Shown in pieces: positions 46,717 through 57,340 of a stretch of DNA of 64,000 bases. The stretch lies in contig NZ_CP034783.1 of assembly GCF_006094435.1 (NCBI RefSeq), positions 3,065,001-3,129,000 on the forward strand. The letters run 5' to 3'. Made by a program: the position numbers and the translations under genes. Each line of letters begins with the position of its first letter. Position 1 is the first letter of the stretch. The stretch comes from Pseudomonas sp. MPC6. Its GTDB lineage: Bacteria; Pseudomonadota; Gammaproteobacteria; Pseudomonadales; Pseudomonadaceae. The notes under the pieces were generated by a model. The model did not search any database, was not told the origin of the DNA, and saw only the letters and a program-made list of their open reading frames with translations.

Positions 46717-47601
46717 ATGAGCCAGTACCGAAAGCTGTTATTGATCATCGACCCGGCCTTGCGTCATTCCCCGGCAGTCAATCATGCAGCCGCGCTGGCC
46801 AAGGCCAGCGGCGCCAGTTTGCATATCGCAGGGTTGATAGGGCCACTGGACCTTTTGTCCTTTCTTGAACAGGGTGACCGGGAAACGGCGCGTGAGGCCT
46901 ACCTGCAGGATCACCGCGACTGGCTCAAGGCGCAGACCGACAATTTGCGTACACGGGGACTGGAGGTGACGATCGAGGTGGCATGGGCCGACGACCTGCG
47001 GCAAGACATCCTGACGCATGTCGCGGAAATGCAGCCCGACCTGCTGATCAAGGAGGTTCAGCATGAATCCTTGTTCAAGCGCGCCTTTTTCACGCCCCTG
47101 GACTGGTACCTGCTGCGCCACTGCCCGATACCTGTATACCTGGTGGGCGCGAGCAGCTTCGTATTGCCGAGCAAGATTGTCGCCGCGGTGGAGGTGTCCG
47201 ATAAGGAATCGCCCGACAACGAACTCAATGAGCGAATCATTCAGCAAGCCACTGGCCTGGCCATGCAATGTGGTGCCGATCTGCATTTGCTCTACGCCTG
47301 CAACATTTCGGCGGGTTACCTGGCGGACATGGACGGTCTGACCCTTGCGGAGCTGACCAAGGCGTTGCGCAAGGACCTGGAAAAGAACTTCCTCAAGTTG
47401 GCGAGCCATTACGGAGTGGCCGCCGATCATCGACACTTCGTGATTGGACACCCCGTTTCCGCGCTGAGCGAGTTTGCCAATGAGCAGAATGTCGATGTGA
47501 TCGTGATGGGAAAGGTCCAGTCCGGCGGAATGGACAAGCTATTGGGCAGTACGACCGAACACATTCTGTATCAGGTCCCTTGCTGCGTCATGGCGGTCTA
47601 G
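46717..47601 (+). CDS. Universal stress protein, tandem Usp domains (Usp 6 of 8)
   Basis: 294-aa group-B double-Usp protein (MSQYRKLLLIIDPALRHSPA). It ends MGKVQSGGMDKLLGSTTEHI and LYQVPCCVMAV, with an extra Cys in the otherwise constant PCSV. It begins 9 bp after xfp with AGGCAG, so is co-expressed with phosphoketolase and the upstream usp. Confidence 0.91.
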   Translation: MSQYRKLLLIIDPALRHSPAVNHAAALAKASGASLHIAGLIGPLDLLSFLEQGDRETAREAYLQDHRDWLKAQTDNLRTRGLEVTIEVAWADDLRQDILTHVAEMQPDLLIKEVQHESLFKRAFFTPLDWYLLRHCPIPVYLVGASSFVLPSKIVAAVEVSDKESPDNELNERIIQQATGLAMQCGADLHLLYACNISAGYLADMDGLTLAELTKALRKDLEKNFLKLASHYGVAADHRHFVIGHPVSALSEFANEQNVDVIVMGKVQSGGMDKLLGSTTEHILYQVPCCVMAV

Positions 47602-47625
47602 AAGCATCGAGGAGGTGACAGAACC

Positions 47626-49467
<1,842 letters not shown>

Positions 49468-49575
49468 GAACTACGCCTGATCGATTGCCATTGCAGTGGC
49501 ACGTGTCGCTGACCTTTTGCCGCGTCGCCGACCTGAAGCCCGAGAGACAAGGCTAGGCCTTGAGCGGGTACACCG

Positions 49576-50142
49576 TCAGCTGGCGGCGCCATGCCGCACA
49601 ACTTCAATGCAAAACTCCGGTTCAAAGGGCGGCACGTTACATTCGACGATGTCGGTGGCAGCGACTTGCAGATGCACGCCGACAATGTCGGCGCGGATCG
49701 GCTGCTGACAGGTATGCCGGTCGACCAGTACTGCGGTGTAGACCCGACGAGCCCCCAGTTGTGCCAGATACGCGCAAGTACGCAACAGCGAATGGCCTTC
49801 GAACAGCACGTCATCGACCACCAGCAAAGTGGTGTTGGCCAGGTCCAGACTGCCCAGAGCCGGGTTTTCGGTCAATTGCGTGTAACTATGCAGCACTTGC
49901 AGGTCGTCGGCGTAGCGCTTGACCTTCAGAGGGTAAAGAGGCAGTTCCGGCTGGCCGGTCTGATGCGCAATATGCTGGCGCAACCGTTGAGCCAGAGGTT
50001 CGCCGCGGCGTTGGATGCCAATCAGTGCCGCGTGAGCGGGGGGCAGCAGGGTCGCGGCTTTGCGCGCCATCGCCTGCAGCACATCATCGAGCTCATTGTT
50101 GTCATACAGGCGCAATTTCTGACTTGCCAGTAGGATCGTCAT
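49576..50142 (-). CDS. PyrR-like phosphoribosyltransferase
   Basis: 188-aa type I PRTase: IGIQRRGEPLAQRLRQHI and the PRPP loop TTLLVVDDVLFEGHSLLRTC (acidic DD pair), then DIVGVHLQVAATDIVECNVP. It resembles PyrR/uracil phosphoribosyltransferase, but the DNA region here holds no attenuator, so a salvage or moonlighting role is open. The ATG at 50142 follows CAGGAGAAGACA. A truncated duplicate lies before prs at 39347. Upstream is a divergent double Anr box. Confidence 0.85.
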   Translation of the reverse strand: MTILLASQKLRLYDNNELDDVLQAMARKAATLLPPAHAALIGIQRRGEPLAQRLRQHIAHQTGQPELPLYPLKVKRYADDLQVLHSYTQLTENPALGSLDLANTTLLVVDDVLFEGHSLLRTCAYLAQLGARRVYTAVLVDRHTCQQPIRADIVGVHLQVAATDIVECNVPPFEPEFCIEVVRHGAAS

Positions 50143-50222
50143 TGTCTTCTCCTGTCCGTCGCCAGGCACCGCACCTTACGCGTGCGTTTTCGGTCAATGT
50201 AGACCGCTTGGCTCCGGCGCGA

Positions 50223-50236
50223 TTGACATTGATCAA
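50223..50236. promoter_or_regulatory. Anr/FNR box TTGACATTGATCAA
   Basis: 9 of 10 consensus, 80 bp before the phosphoribosyltransferase (minus). Centre-to-centre 20 bp from the next box, i.e. about two helical turns. Confidence 0.7.
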
Positions 50237-50242
50237 TAGCAG

Positions 50243-50256
50243 TTGACATAAATCAA
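50243..50256. promoter_or_regulatory. Anr/FNR box TTGACATAAATCAA
   Basis: 9 of 10 consensus, upstream of usp at 50374; GATTCT at 50279-50284 is a likely -10. Counterpart of 39735. Confidence 0.7.
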
Positions 50257-50373
50257 CGCCAAGGCCGTCTCGACAGAGGATTCTGAATTTGCAACGAAGG
50301 TGCCTGATCCAGCGGCGAACACGACAGTGGCCCGCGGACAGCGGCAAGCGTGCAAACCCCATGGAGTCCGATC

Positions 50374-51264
50374 ATGAGCCAGTATCGACGGTTATTGCTG
50401 ATCATCAACCCGGCCCTGCGCCAATCTCAAGCCATGAACCATGCTGCCGCCCTGGCCAAGGCCAGCGGTGCCAGCTTGCACGTCGCCGCCTTGATCCCTT
50501 CCTGGAAACTGTTGTCGCTGCTCGAAGAGGGCGATAGGGAAAAGGCTCGCGAAGGTTACCTGCAAGACCATCGCGATTGGTTGAAGTATCAGGCGAGTCA
50601 ACTGCGCGATAGCGGCATCGAGGTGACTTCAGAAGTCGCCTGGACCGACGACATGCAGCACGACATCCTCGATCACGTCGCAGAAATGCAGCCCGATCTG
50701 CTGATCAAGCAAGTGCAGCACGCGTCAGCGCTGCAGCGCGCGTTCTTCACCCCGCTGGACTGGCGCTTGCTGCGTCATTGCCCGATACCGGTCTATCTGC
50801 TTGGCGAAGGTGACCATGCCTTGCCGCGCAAGGTCGTGGCGGCGGTCGACGCTTCCAATACCCTGGCACAGGACAGCGAGCTCAATGAGCGGATCATCCA
50901 GCAGGCTTACAGCCTCGCCATACAGTGTGAGGCCGAGTTGCACTTGCTGTACGCCTGCGACATTTCCACCCTGTATCTGGGAGATCCGGGAGGCGGAGGC
51001 CTGACGCTTTCGGACCTCGACAGGCAGTTACGTAAAGGACATGAAAAAACGTTCCTCATGCTCGCCGACCGTTATGGCGTGCCTGCTGACCGGCGGCACT
51101 TCATTGAGGGACACCCTGTCGCGGTGTTGAATGCGTTCGCCGATGAGCAGCATGTGGATGTGATTGTGATGGGCAGGGTCCAGTCGCACGGCCTGGACAA
51201 GTTCCTTGGCAGCACGACCGAACATATCCTGTATCAGGTGGCGTGCAGCGTTTTGGCTGTCTAG
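50374..51264 (+). CDS. Universal stress protein, tandem Usp domains (Usp 7 of 8)
   Basis: 296-aa group-B double-Usp protein (MSQYRRLLLIINPALRQSQA). Second domain RKVVAAVDASNTLAQ; contains a short glycine-rich insert (GDPGGGGL) and ends MGRVQSHGLDKFLGSTTEHI, LYQVACSVLAV. The ATG at 50374 is the paralogue start; the in-frame ATG at 50350 has no homology. Convergent with the esterase gene. Confidence 0.91.
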   Translation: MSQYRRLLLIINPALRQSQAMNHAAALAKASGASLHVAALIPSWKLLSLLEEGDREKAREGYLQDHRDWLKYQASQLRDSGIEVTSEVAWTDDMQHDILDHVAEMQPDLLIKQVQHASALQRAFFTPLDWRLLRHCPIPVYLLGEGDHALPRKVVAAVDASNTLAQDSELNERIIQQAYSLAIQCEAELHLLYACDISTLYLGDPGGGGLTLSDLDRQLRKGHEKTFLMLADRYGVPADRRHFIEGHPVAVLNAFADEQHVDVIVMGRVQSHGLDKFLGSTTEHILYQVACSVLAV

Positions 51265-51338
51265 CGGCGGTCGTTCGAGCCCGGGAACTGCGTCACGATA
51301 TCCCCCGGTTGGCCAGGCGACTTGTCCTGCACGTTGAC

Positions 51339-52706
51339 TTACACGCCAAACGGATAGGTTTCGTCTTCCGGCTCCAGCTGCTGGGTTTTCGGCAGGGGCA
51401 GCGCGGTGACCGGCGTGGTTTGCTCGATCCAGATCATGGCATCGAATTGTTCGGCCAGCATCGACTCGAAGTAGTGACTGAACCGCTCGCTTTCGGGGCG
51501 GTAAATCACTCCGATGGCCCGTTCCAGCAAGGGCGCGGACAGAACGCTGCGCAGCACTTTGCGCTGCGGGTCTCGCCAGTCGGTCAGAGACGCCGCCACC
51601 CCGGCCTTGAGAAACTGATGCTCCCAGCTGTCCGGTCGGGAAGGGCGGACGTCTTTGATCAACATCTCGCCGTCCCAGTCATCGGCGGCAGCGACCTGGC
51701 CTCGGTCGGTGGCCATGCCAATCAGCACGACATCGCGCCCAAGGGCGCTTCGGCACAGTTGACCGATATTGAACTGACCCTTCCAGCCCATTTCCGTGGC
51801 GGCCGCATTGCCGATATGGGAGTTGTGGGCCCAGACCACAGCCTTGGCTTGGGAGCCCCGGTGTTCGAGCAACGCACGCAAGGTATCGAACATGTGCCGA
51901 TCACGCAGGTTCCAGGAAGCCGTCGACCCTCGATAAATCGCCCGGTAATACTGTTCCGCCGCCATCACCACCCGTGCATTCTGCGTCGCATTGAAGAACG
52001 CTTCGTCGTCGCGGATGAGCCCGGCCAATTGTTCAGTCAGCATGGCATTGAGCTGCTCGACCACCGGCTGTTCGCAGGGCATCACACCGCCACGTTCGAC
52101 GAAGTGGCCGTACAGCGCCGGATCATCCTGCCACGGCGTCAAACAGCCATAGCGTCGCCGGGCTTCATGGGCCAGACGCGGGTCGACCCGGTCCAGATAG
52201 CCCAGCACTTCATGAATGGAGTTGCGCAAGCTGTAGACGTCCAGGCCGCGAAACTCGACGCGCTGGTCAGGGACCTGTTGGTGATTGTACTGATGCAGCC
52301 AGTGGGCGAATGCCTTAACCTCGCTGTTGCGCCACATCCAGGTCGGGAAGCGGCTGAAGATGTGGCGCTTCCAGGCTGAATGCGCCACCCCCCGGACATA
52401 CTGGTCGACATGACCGGCGTCCGGCCAGTCGGCTTCCACTGCCACGATATTGAACCCGTGCCGCTCGATCAGCCCCTGGGTGATCGCCGCCCGGGTTCGA
52501 TAGAAATCGCGGGTTCCATGGCTCGCTTCGCCGATCATCACCACACGTGCATCGGCGTAGCGATCGAACAGCTTGGCAAAAGCGGGGGAGTCCAGCTCTG
52601 GCAGGGGTTCAGCGTATTGGCGTAACACTGGGGTTATGTGTGCCGTGTCTACGTGATGTTGCTGGCCGCGGGGCTTATCCGGCCATTTCTGCGAAGGTGA
52701 GTTCAT
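51339..52706 (-). CDS. Erythromycin-esterase family protein
   Basis: 455-aa cytoplasmic protein of the EreA/COG2312 fold. Conserved blocks ARVVMIGEASHGTRDFYRTR (the catalytic-type His and Glu), VAVEADWPDAGHVDQYVRG, KAVVWAHNSHIGNAAATEMG and the C-terminal DAMIWIEQTTPVTALP. Most such proteins in environmental bacteria are not proven to cleave macrolides; some genomes link them to phosphoribosyltransferases, as found here. Start at 52706 (MNSPSQKW) follows GGGGGA. Clear class II Anr promoter upstream. Confidence 0.85.
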   Translation of the reverse strand: MNSPSQKWPDKPRGQQHHVDTAHITPVLRQYAEPLPELDSPAFAKLFDRYADARVVMIGEASHGTRDFYRTRAAITQGLIERHGFNIVAVEADWPDAGHVDQYVRGVAHSAWKRHIFSRFPTWMWRNSEVKAFAHWLHQYNHQQVPDQRVEFRGLDVYSLRNSIHEVLGYLDRVDPRLAHEARRRYGCLTPWQDDPALYGHFVERGGVMPCEQPVVEQLNAMLTEQLAGLIRDDEAFFNATQNARVVMAAEQYYRAIYRGSTASWNLRDRHMFDTLRALLEHRGSQAKAVVWAHNSHIGNAAATEMGWKGQFNIGQLCRSALGRDVVLIGMATDRGQVAAADDWDGEMLIKDVRPSRPDSWEHQFLKAGVAASLTDWRDPQRKVLRSVLSAPLLERAIGVIYRPESERFSHYFESMLAEQFDAMIWIEQTTPVTALPLPKTQQLEPEDETYPFGV

Positions 52707-52873
52707 GAGTTCATCCCCCAAGGGTGGGTTGCTGACGGCGGCAGGGCGCTCGGGGCGTACCAGACACTCACCCGTTCAAGATCGTTGCGCAGGTTCTGAC
52801 ACCGGGCGCCAACGCTACCAACCCTCTGTGTCCTTCTGCCTGATTATTTCTACACCGCGACCCAGGGGATTGG

Positions 52874-52887
52874 TTGAGATTTATCAA
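52874..52887. promoter_or_regulatory. Class II Anr promoter between esterase and cytochrome c4
   Basis: TTGAGATTTATCAA (9 of 10). On the minus strand TAGAAA (52852-52847) starts 28.5 bp from the centre, serving the esterase. On the plus strand AAGATA (52911) is a possible -10 for the cytochrome gene. Confidence 0.7.
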
Positions 52888-52945
52888 TAAAGAGCGCAAT
52901 CCCCCAGGCGAAGATAGTGATCCGCCAACGCCAGAGGTAACAGCC

Positions 52946-53602
52946 ATGAACGTATCCAGCCTGCGGCATATGGATCGGGCACCTCATGTTCTGGCCCTTT
53001 GCCTGGCTACGCTCATGGGTTGTACGGGTACACGCGAAGAGGCGCTCCAGCAAACGTCCACTCTGTCGGGGATCGCCATGGCGGACAGCGTTTGTTCGCT
53101 GTGCCATGGGCTGACGGGGGAGTCTGTCTCGCCCATGTTTCCCAAGTTGGCGGGCCAGCAAAACGAGTATTTGCAGTTGCAACTGACCGATTTCAAAAAC
53201 CATGGACGTAGCGCTGCAACTGACAGCCGGTACATGGGGGGATTGTCCCATTTGACCAAGACTCAGATTGCCGAACTGGCCGACTATTTTGCGAGCCAGC
53301 GAGCCATGCAGGCTGACACCGGGACGCCAGATGCGCGAGGTGAAGTGATCTTTCGCCAGGGCTTGCCTGAGAGGGGCATCCCACCGTGCAGCGCTTGCCA
53401 CGGGAAGGACGGCGGGGGCAATGGGGTGATTCCACGGGTGGCGGGCCAGCATGCCAGCTATATGAGCCATCAGATCATGGTGCTGCAGCAGACCGGGCAA
53501 CGCCCCAACGGTGCTCCGATGTTGCCGGTGGATCATGCACTTTCCCAGGCCGATGCCGAATCCGTCGCCCGATACATGGCGGCACTCGGGACAAAGCAAT
53601 GA
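52946..53602 (+). CDS. Diheme cytochrome c4-type lipoprotein
   Basis: 218-aa exported electron carrier. The N-terminus has a signal with lipobox-like LMGC (about residue 25). Two heme c sites are CSLCH and CSACH with distal Met regions (SPMFPKLAGQQNEYL, GAPMLPVDH), in the two-domain c4 layout. It may deliver electrons to a terminal oxidase with high oxygen affinity; that is suggested only by the Anr box at 52874. Start ATG 52946 follows AGAGG. Confidence 0.87.
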   Translation: MNVSSLRHMDRAPHVLALCLATLMGCTGTREEALQQTSTLSGIAMADSVCSLCHGLTGESVSPMFPKLAGQQNEYLQLQLTDFKNHGRSAATDSRYMGGLSHLTKTQIAELADYFASQRAMQADTGTPDARGEVIFRQGLPERGIPPCSACHGKDGGGNGVIPRVAGQHASYMSHQIMVLQQTGQRPNGAPMLPVDHALSQADAESVARYMAALGTKQ

Positions 53603-53681
53603 TTGCCCTGCGGGGGATCCGTGATGGGCATTCAGTCACCTGAACGAGCACCGTCATCAGCGCCAGCCGGTAGGTCGCGTG

Positions 53682-54668
53682 TCACGGAACAAGCACGATC
53701 GCACCGTTGAACTGACCACTACGCAACAGCGTCAGTGCCTGATTGGCATCGTCAAGGGAAAACTGGGTGGTGTCGCAGTGTACGGGTGTGTGTTGCAGTT
53801 CTTTAAAAAACGCTGTGCCATCGTCGCGGGTCAGATTAGCCACAGATCGTACGCTGCGCTCGCCCCATAGCAGCCGATAAGGAAAGGCCGGGATGTCACT
53901 CATGTGAATGCCGGCGCAAATCACGCAGCCCCCCTTGACCGTGACGGCCAGCGCCAGCGGTACCAGCGCCCCGACCGGAGCGAAAATCAGGCTGGCATCG
54001 AGCAGGTGCGGAGGAGGCTGGTCCGACGAACCGGACCATTTCGCACCCAAGGATCGGGCATATGCCTGTCCTGCTGTGTCATCCGGTCGAGTGAAAGCGT
54101 ACACCTGCTGGCCTCGTCCCCGTGCGACTTGAATGGCCAGATGCGCTGCGGCCCCAAAACCATAAAACCCAAGGTGGTGTGCGCCTTGTGCCATTTGCAA
54201 GGCACGAAAGCCGATCAGCCCGGCACACAGCAACGGTGCGGCCTCGGTATTGGAGAGGGACCCAGGGATAGGAAAACAAAAGCGTTGGTCAGCCACGGTG
54301 TATTCGGCGTAACCACCGTCCAGATGACATCCAGTGAACATGGCCTGATCGCAGAGGTTTTCCCGACCGGTCTGACAGAATGCGCACTGACCACACGTCC
54401 AGCCTAGCCAGGGAACCCCCACCCGCTGGCCGATGCGCCCGGGGTCTGCATGGGTGCCGACCGCCATGACTTCACCGACGATTTCATGCCCCGGCACCCG
54501 GGGCAGCACCGCTTGAGGCAATTCACCGTCCACCAGATGTAAATCGGTACGGCAGACACCGCAGGCCAGGACTTTGATCAATAGTTGATTGGCACTGGGT
54601 GCTGGAATGGGCCGGTCTTCCCGTTGCAGCGGCTGACCGGGTGCGTGTAAAACCATGACGCGCATCAT
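53682..54668 (-). CDS. Zinc-dependent alcohol dehydrogenase
   Basis: 328-aa medium-chain dehydrogenase. Catalytic Zn residues in LACGVCRTDLHLVDGELP and PGHEIVGEV, structural Zn loop CGQCAFCQTGRENLC, nucleotide-binding GFYGFGAAAHLAIQVA (one Gly of GxGxxG changed to Ala). Likely reduces aldehydes or oxidises alcohols with NAD(P). It begins 20 bp after the Anr-like gene and may be co-transcribed with it. A relic of a second copy's C-terminus lies at 28536. Confidence 0.9.
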   Translation of the reverse strand: MMRVMVLHAPGQPLQREDRPIPAPSANQLLIKVLACGVCRTDLHLVDGELPQAVLPRVPGHEIVGEVMAVGTHADPGRIGQRVGVPWLGWTCGQCAFCQTGRENLCDQAMFTGCHLDGGYAEYTVADQRFCFPIPGSLSNTEAAPLLCAGLIGFRALQMAQGAHHLGFYGFGAAAHLAIQVARGRGQQVYAFTRPDDTAGQAYARSLGAKWSGSSDQPPPHLLDASLIFAPVGALVPLALAVTVKGGCVICAGIHMSDIPAFPYRLLWGERSVRSVANLTRDDGTAFFKELQHTPVHCDTTQFSLDDANQALTLLRSGQFNGAIVLVP

Positions 54669-54687
54669 GATGTCCGGTTCACCGGGA

Positions 54688-55434
54688 TCAACAGACAGGA
54701 GGGCGATGGCAGCCGGCAATCAACTGCTTGAGGCCTTCCAGATTAAGGATTTTGACGTCACGGCCTGAAACTTCCACGAGTGCTTGATCCCGCAGATGTG
54801 CGATGCCACGACAAATGGTTTCCAGGCGCAGTCCCAGGTAGGAGCCGATTTCCTCACGGCGCATTTTCAACACGAAATCCGTCGATGAATATCCACGGAT
54901 ATTCAAGCGTTGCGACAGATTCAGTAAAAAGGCTGCCAGACGCTCGTCCGAGTTCATGTTGCCCAGCATCATCAGCATGTCGTGATCGCGGACGATTTCG
55001 CGGCTGAGAATCTTGTTCAGATTGTGCTGCAGGGACGGCAGCTCATGGGCAAGTTCTTCCAGGTGAGCAAAGTGGATGGGGCAGACCTCGCTATCTTCAA
55101 GGGCAATCGCATTGCACGCATGTAGGTCCGTGCTAATAGCGTCAAGGCCGAGCATTTCACCAGGAATCTGAAAGCCAGTGACCTGCTCGCGACCATCGAC
55201 CGAAAGGACGCTGGTCTTGAAGGAACCGATTCGCACCGCATAAAGCGAGCGCAACGGATCGCCTGCACGGTAAAGCGTCGCGCCTTTTTTGACCTTGAAG
55301 CGCTGCACTATCAACGTGTCCAGACGCTCGACTTCCTGGCCGGTCATGCCGATGGGCAGGCATAACTCCATCACACTGCAGCTTGAGCACGCAGCCTTCA
55401 GGTAATGGGGTTGCAGAGAGCGGACTTCTGGCAT
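54688..55434 (-). CDS. Anr/FNR-type oxygen-sensing transcription regulator, paralogue
   Basis: 248-aa CRP/FNR protein. The N-terminal cluster motif CSSCSVMELC (Cys16, 19, 25) plus Cys118 (SEVCPIHF) give the four ligands of the oxygen-labile [4Fe-4S] centre. Cyclic-nucleotide-fold region to about 130, dimer helix, then helix-turn-helix REEIGSYLGLRLETICRGIA. The FNR/Anr reading triad E-xx-S-R is here E205-xx-C208-R209. Start at 55434 gives Anr length (244 in P. aeruginosa as I remember); the open frame extends upstream without homology. It probably controls the ~20 boxes in this island, alone or with the core Anr. Confidence 0.9.
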   Translation of the reverse strand: MPEVRSLQPHYLKAACSSCSVMELCLPIGMTGQEVERLDTLIVQRFKVKKGATLYRAGDPLRSLYAVRIGSFKTSVLSVDGREQVTGFQIPGEMLGLDAISTDLHACNAIALEDSEVCPIHFAHLEELAHELPSLQHNLNKILSREIVRDHDMLMMLGNMNSDERLAAFLLNLSQRLNIRGYSSTDFVLKMRREEIGSYLGLRLETICRGIAHLRDQALVEVSGRDVKILNLEGLKQLIAGCHRPPVC

Positions 55435-55574
55435 GAGAAGTGAGGTCAATTGGGAGGTTTCACTAAGGATAGGCGGCGTGACGACTGACACGCCCCGGAT
55501 TCTCAGGATGGCGGGTTGTAATAGACGAACGGAACATTCTTTGCGCACTTTTACCCGAATGCCGGCTTGGGCAT

Positions 55575-55588
55575 TTGATGTAAATCCA
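55575..55588. promoter_or_regulatory. Anr-like box TTGATGTAAATCCA
   Basis: 9 of 10 consensus, about 140 bp before the regulator start at 55434. Possible autoregulation. Confidence 0.4.
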
Positions 55589-55670
55589 CCATTGGCGTGG
55601 GGGCTTCGTACTTTTCGGCAGTGTGAAGAAGGGAAGTTCCGCACCATTGGTATTGATAAAGCAGGGTGAT

Positions 55671-55684
55671 TTGATATTTATCAA
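55671..55684. promoter_or_regulatory. Perfect Anr/FNR box TTGATATTTATCAA
   Basis: 10 of 10 consensus, 125 bp before the usp at 55809; also faces the regulator gene. Confidence 0.8.
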
Positions 55685-55808
55685 CGTCAGTCACATTCCA
55701 GCGGAGCAACCTGAGTTAACGCTGGTGCTTGATCCGGCGTGGACGCAACGGCCGAGCCCTGCGATGAGCAGCGATAGGCGTTGAAGTCCCTCTGCCTGGA
55801 GTCAGATC

Positions 55809-56696
55809 GTGAGCCAGTATCAACGGTTGTTACTCATCACCCACCTCGCCCTGCGCCATTCTCCGGCGATCGACCATGCAGCTGCGCTGGCCAGGGCCAG
55901 TGGTGCCAAGTTGCATATCACAGCGTTGATTCCTTCGTTCAAACTGTTGTCACTGCTCGAAGAAGGCGATCGGGAAACAGCTCGGGAGCGTTACCTGCAG
56001 GACCATCGCGACTGGTTGAAGGACCAGGCCAGAAAACTCCATGACAGAGGGATCGAGGTGACCACCACGTTGGCTTGGGCTGACGACATGGAGCAAGACA
56101 TCCTCGATCACGTCAGGGAATTGCAGCCCAACTTGTTGATCAAGGAAATCCAACACGACTCATCACTCAAACGCGCGTTCTTCACTCCGCTGGACTGGCA
56201 CTTGCTGCGCCACTGTCCGATACCGGTTTATCTGGTGGGCGGAGTTCGTCATGCCTCGCCGCGCAAGGTCGTGGCGGCGGTTGATGCGTCGGCGGGCGAC
56301 TCTGAAAACAAAGAATTGAATGACCATATCGTCCAACAGGCTTCCAGTCTCGCGGTCCAGTGTGATGCCCAATTGCATTTGCTTTATGCCTATGACATTT
56401 CGCAAGACTATCTGGAGGAACTGGGCGGTGGCTTGAAACTGTCGGAGCTGACCAAATGGCGGCGCAAAAAGTTGGAGGAATGGTTCCTGAAGCTCGCCGG
56501 CCGGTACGGTGTTCCCGCTGACCGTAGGCATTTCGTACTAGGGCATCCTGTTACGGCGCTGAGCGAGTTCGCCAACAAGCATCACGTGGATGTGATCGTG
56601 ATGGGCCGGGTCCAAGACCACGGCCTGGTCAAGCTTCTGGGCAGCACGACTGAACATATCCTGTACCAGGTGCCTTGCAGCGTTCTGGCAGTCTAG
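55809..56696 (+). CDS. Universal stress protein, tandem Usp domains (Usp 8 of 8)
   Basis: 295-aa group-B double-Usp protein starting with GTG (MSQYQRLLLITHLALRHSPA). Domain 2 starts RKVVAAVDASAGDSE and ends MGRVQDHGLVKLLGSTTEHI, LYQVPCSVLAV. It lies beside the Anr-like regulator, transcribed away from it, with a perfect Anr box between. Confidence 0.91.
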   Translation: MSQYQRLLLITHLALRHSPAIDHAAALARASGAKLHITALIPSFKLLSLLEEGDRETARERYLQDHRDWLKDQARKLHDRGIEVTTTLAWADDMEQDILDHVRELQPNLLIKEIQHDSSLKRAFFTPLDWHLLRHCPIPVYLVGGVRHASPRKVVAAVDASAGDSENKELNDHIVQQASSLAVQCDAQLHLLYAYDISQDYLEELGGGLKLSELTKWRRKKLEEWFLKLAGRYGVPADRRHFVLGHPVTALSEFANKHHVDVIVMGRVQDHGLVKLLGSTTEHILYQVPCSVLAV

Positions 56697-56770
56697 AGCG
56701 GACTTCTCTTGTCGGTTGGTGATTGATAATGGTCTTTCTACAATAGTTGGTGTGGTAGTGAGGATTTGAT

Positions 56771-57229
56771 ATGAACGTCTTGCTTAATGAACTGCACGCT
56801 TATCATCATGAGGTTGCTACCAAAATTACTCAGATCAAAGGATTGGTGGGTAGGGTGAGGCATGAATCTGCTGGTGCCGATGACTTCAAGCAGTTGTTCA
56901 AGATGCTGGAAGCCTTGCATGGTGATGCAGAGCGACGCCATCATGAAAATGAAGAGCTTATTCGGCGGGCCTTGCTAGCGACTGAAGCCCCGATCCACCA
57001 ACGGGTCAAGGATATCGAGCGAGATCATCTGGCATTTGAGCGTATTGCTGGACAGCTCAAGATGTTGGAGGACTCGACTCAGGAGGGGAGAGTGATCGCT
57101 GACACTATCGATGACTTCATCAGGAAATACTACGATCATATGGAAGCTGAGGAGAGTATTTTCTTTCCGATGGCTGATAAGTGGCTATCAGACATCCAGT
57201 GGGAGGAAACAAAGCGTCAATGGCATTAA
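56771..57229 (+). CDS. Hemerythrin HHE-domain protein
   Basis: 152-aa four-helix protein with diiron-type ligands: ELHAYHHEVA, EALHGDAERRHHENEEL, DIERDHLAFERIAG and DHMEAEESIFFPMAD. Such proteins bind or sense O2, NO or iron. Base composition is less GC-rich than neighbours (many AT codons), hinting at separate origin. A similar HHE domain is fused to the P-type ATPase 3 kb away. Confidence 0.87.
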   Translation: MNVLLNELHAYHHEVATKITQIKGLVGRVRHESAGADDFKQLFKMLEALHGDAERRHHENEELIRRALLATEAPIHQRVKDIERDHLAFERIAGQLKMLEDSTQEGRVIADTIDDFIRKYYDHMEAEESIFFPMADKWLSDIQWEETKRQWH

Positions 57230-57298
57230 TTGGAATTGTTATCGTCCTCTTTTAGTTGGATTGGGCTGCGATTTAGTATTTGCGAGACGCCCTCAACT

Positions 57299-57327
57299 CT
57301 GCCCCGCCGGCTTCCTGGCAGGGGCAG
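57299..57327. terminator. Hairpin between convergent hemerythrin and hsp20 genes
   Basis: CTGCCCC / GGGGCAG stem (7 bp, 15-nt loop with further GC pairing). No T-run, so a bidirectional stop is only likely from position. Confidence 0.4.
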
Positions 57328-57340
57328 GGCAGCCTGAGAA

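Noticed and set aside
51339..52706. Macrolide resistance gene
   Set aside because: Family likeness to EreA does not show macrolide hydrolysis; its context is energy stress, not resistance.
56723..56736. TTGATAATGGTCTT before the hemerythrin gene as an Anr box
   Set aside because: Only the left half-site matches; right half does not resemble ATCAA.
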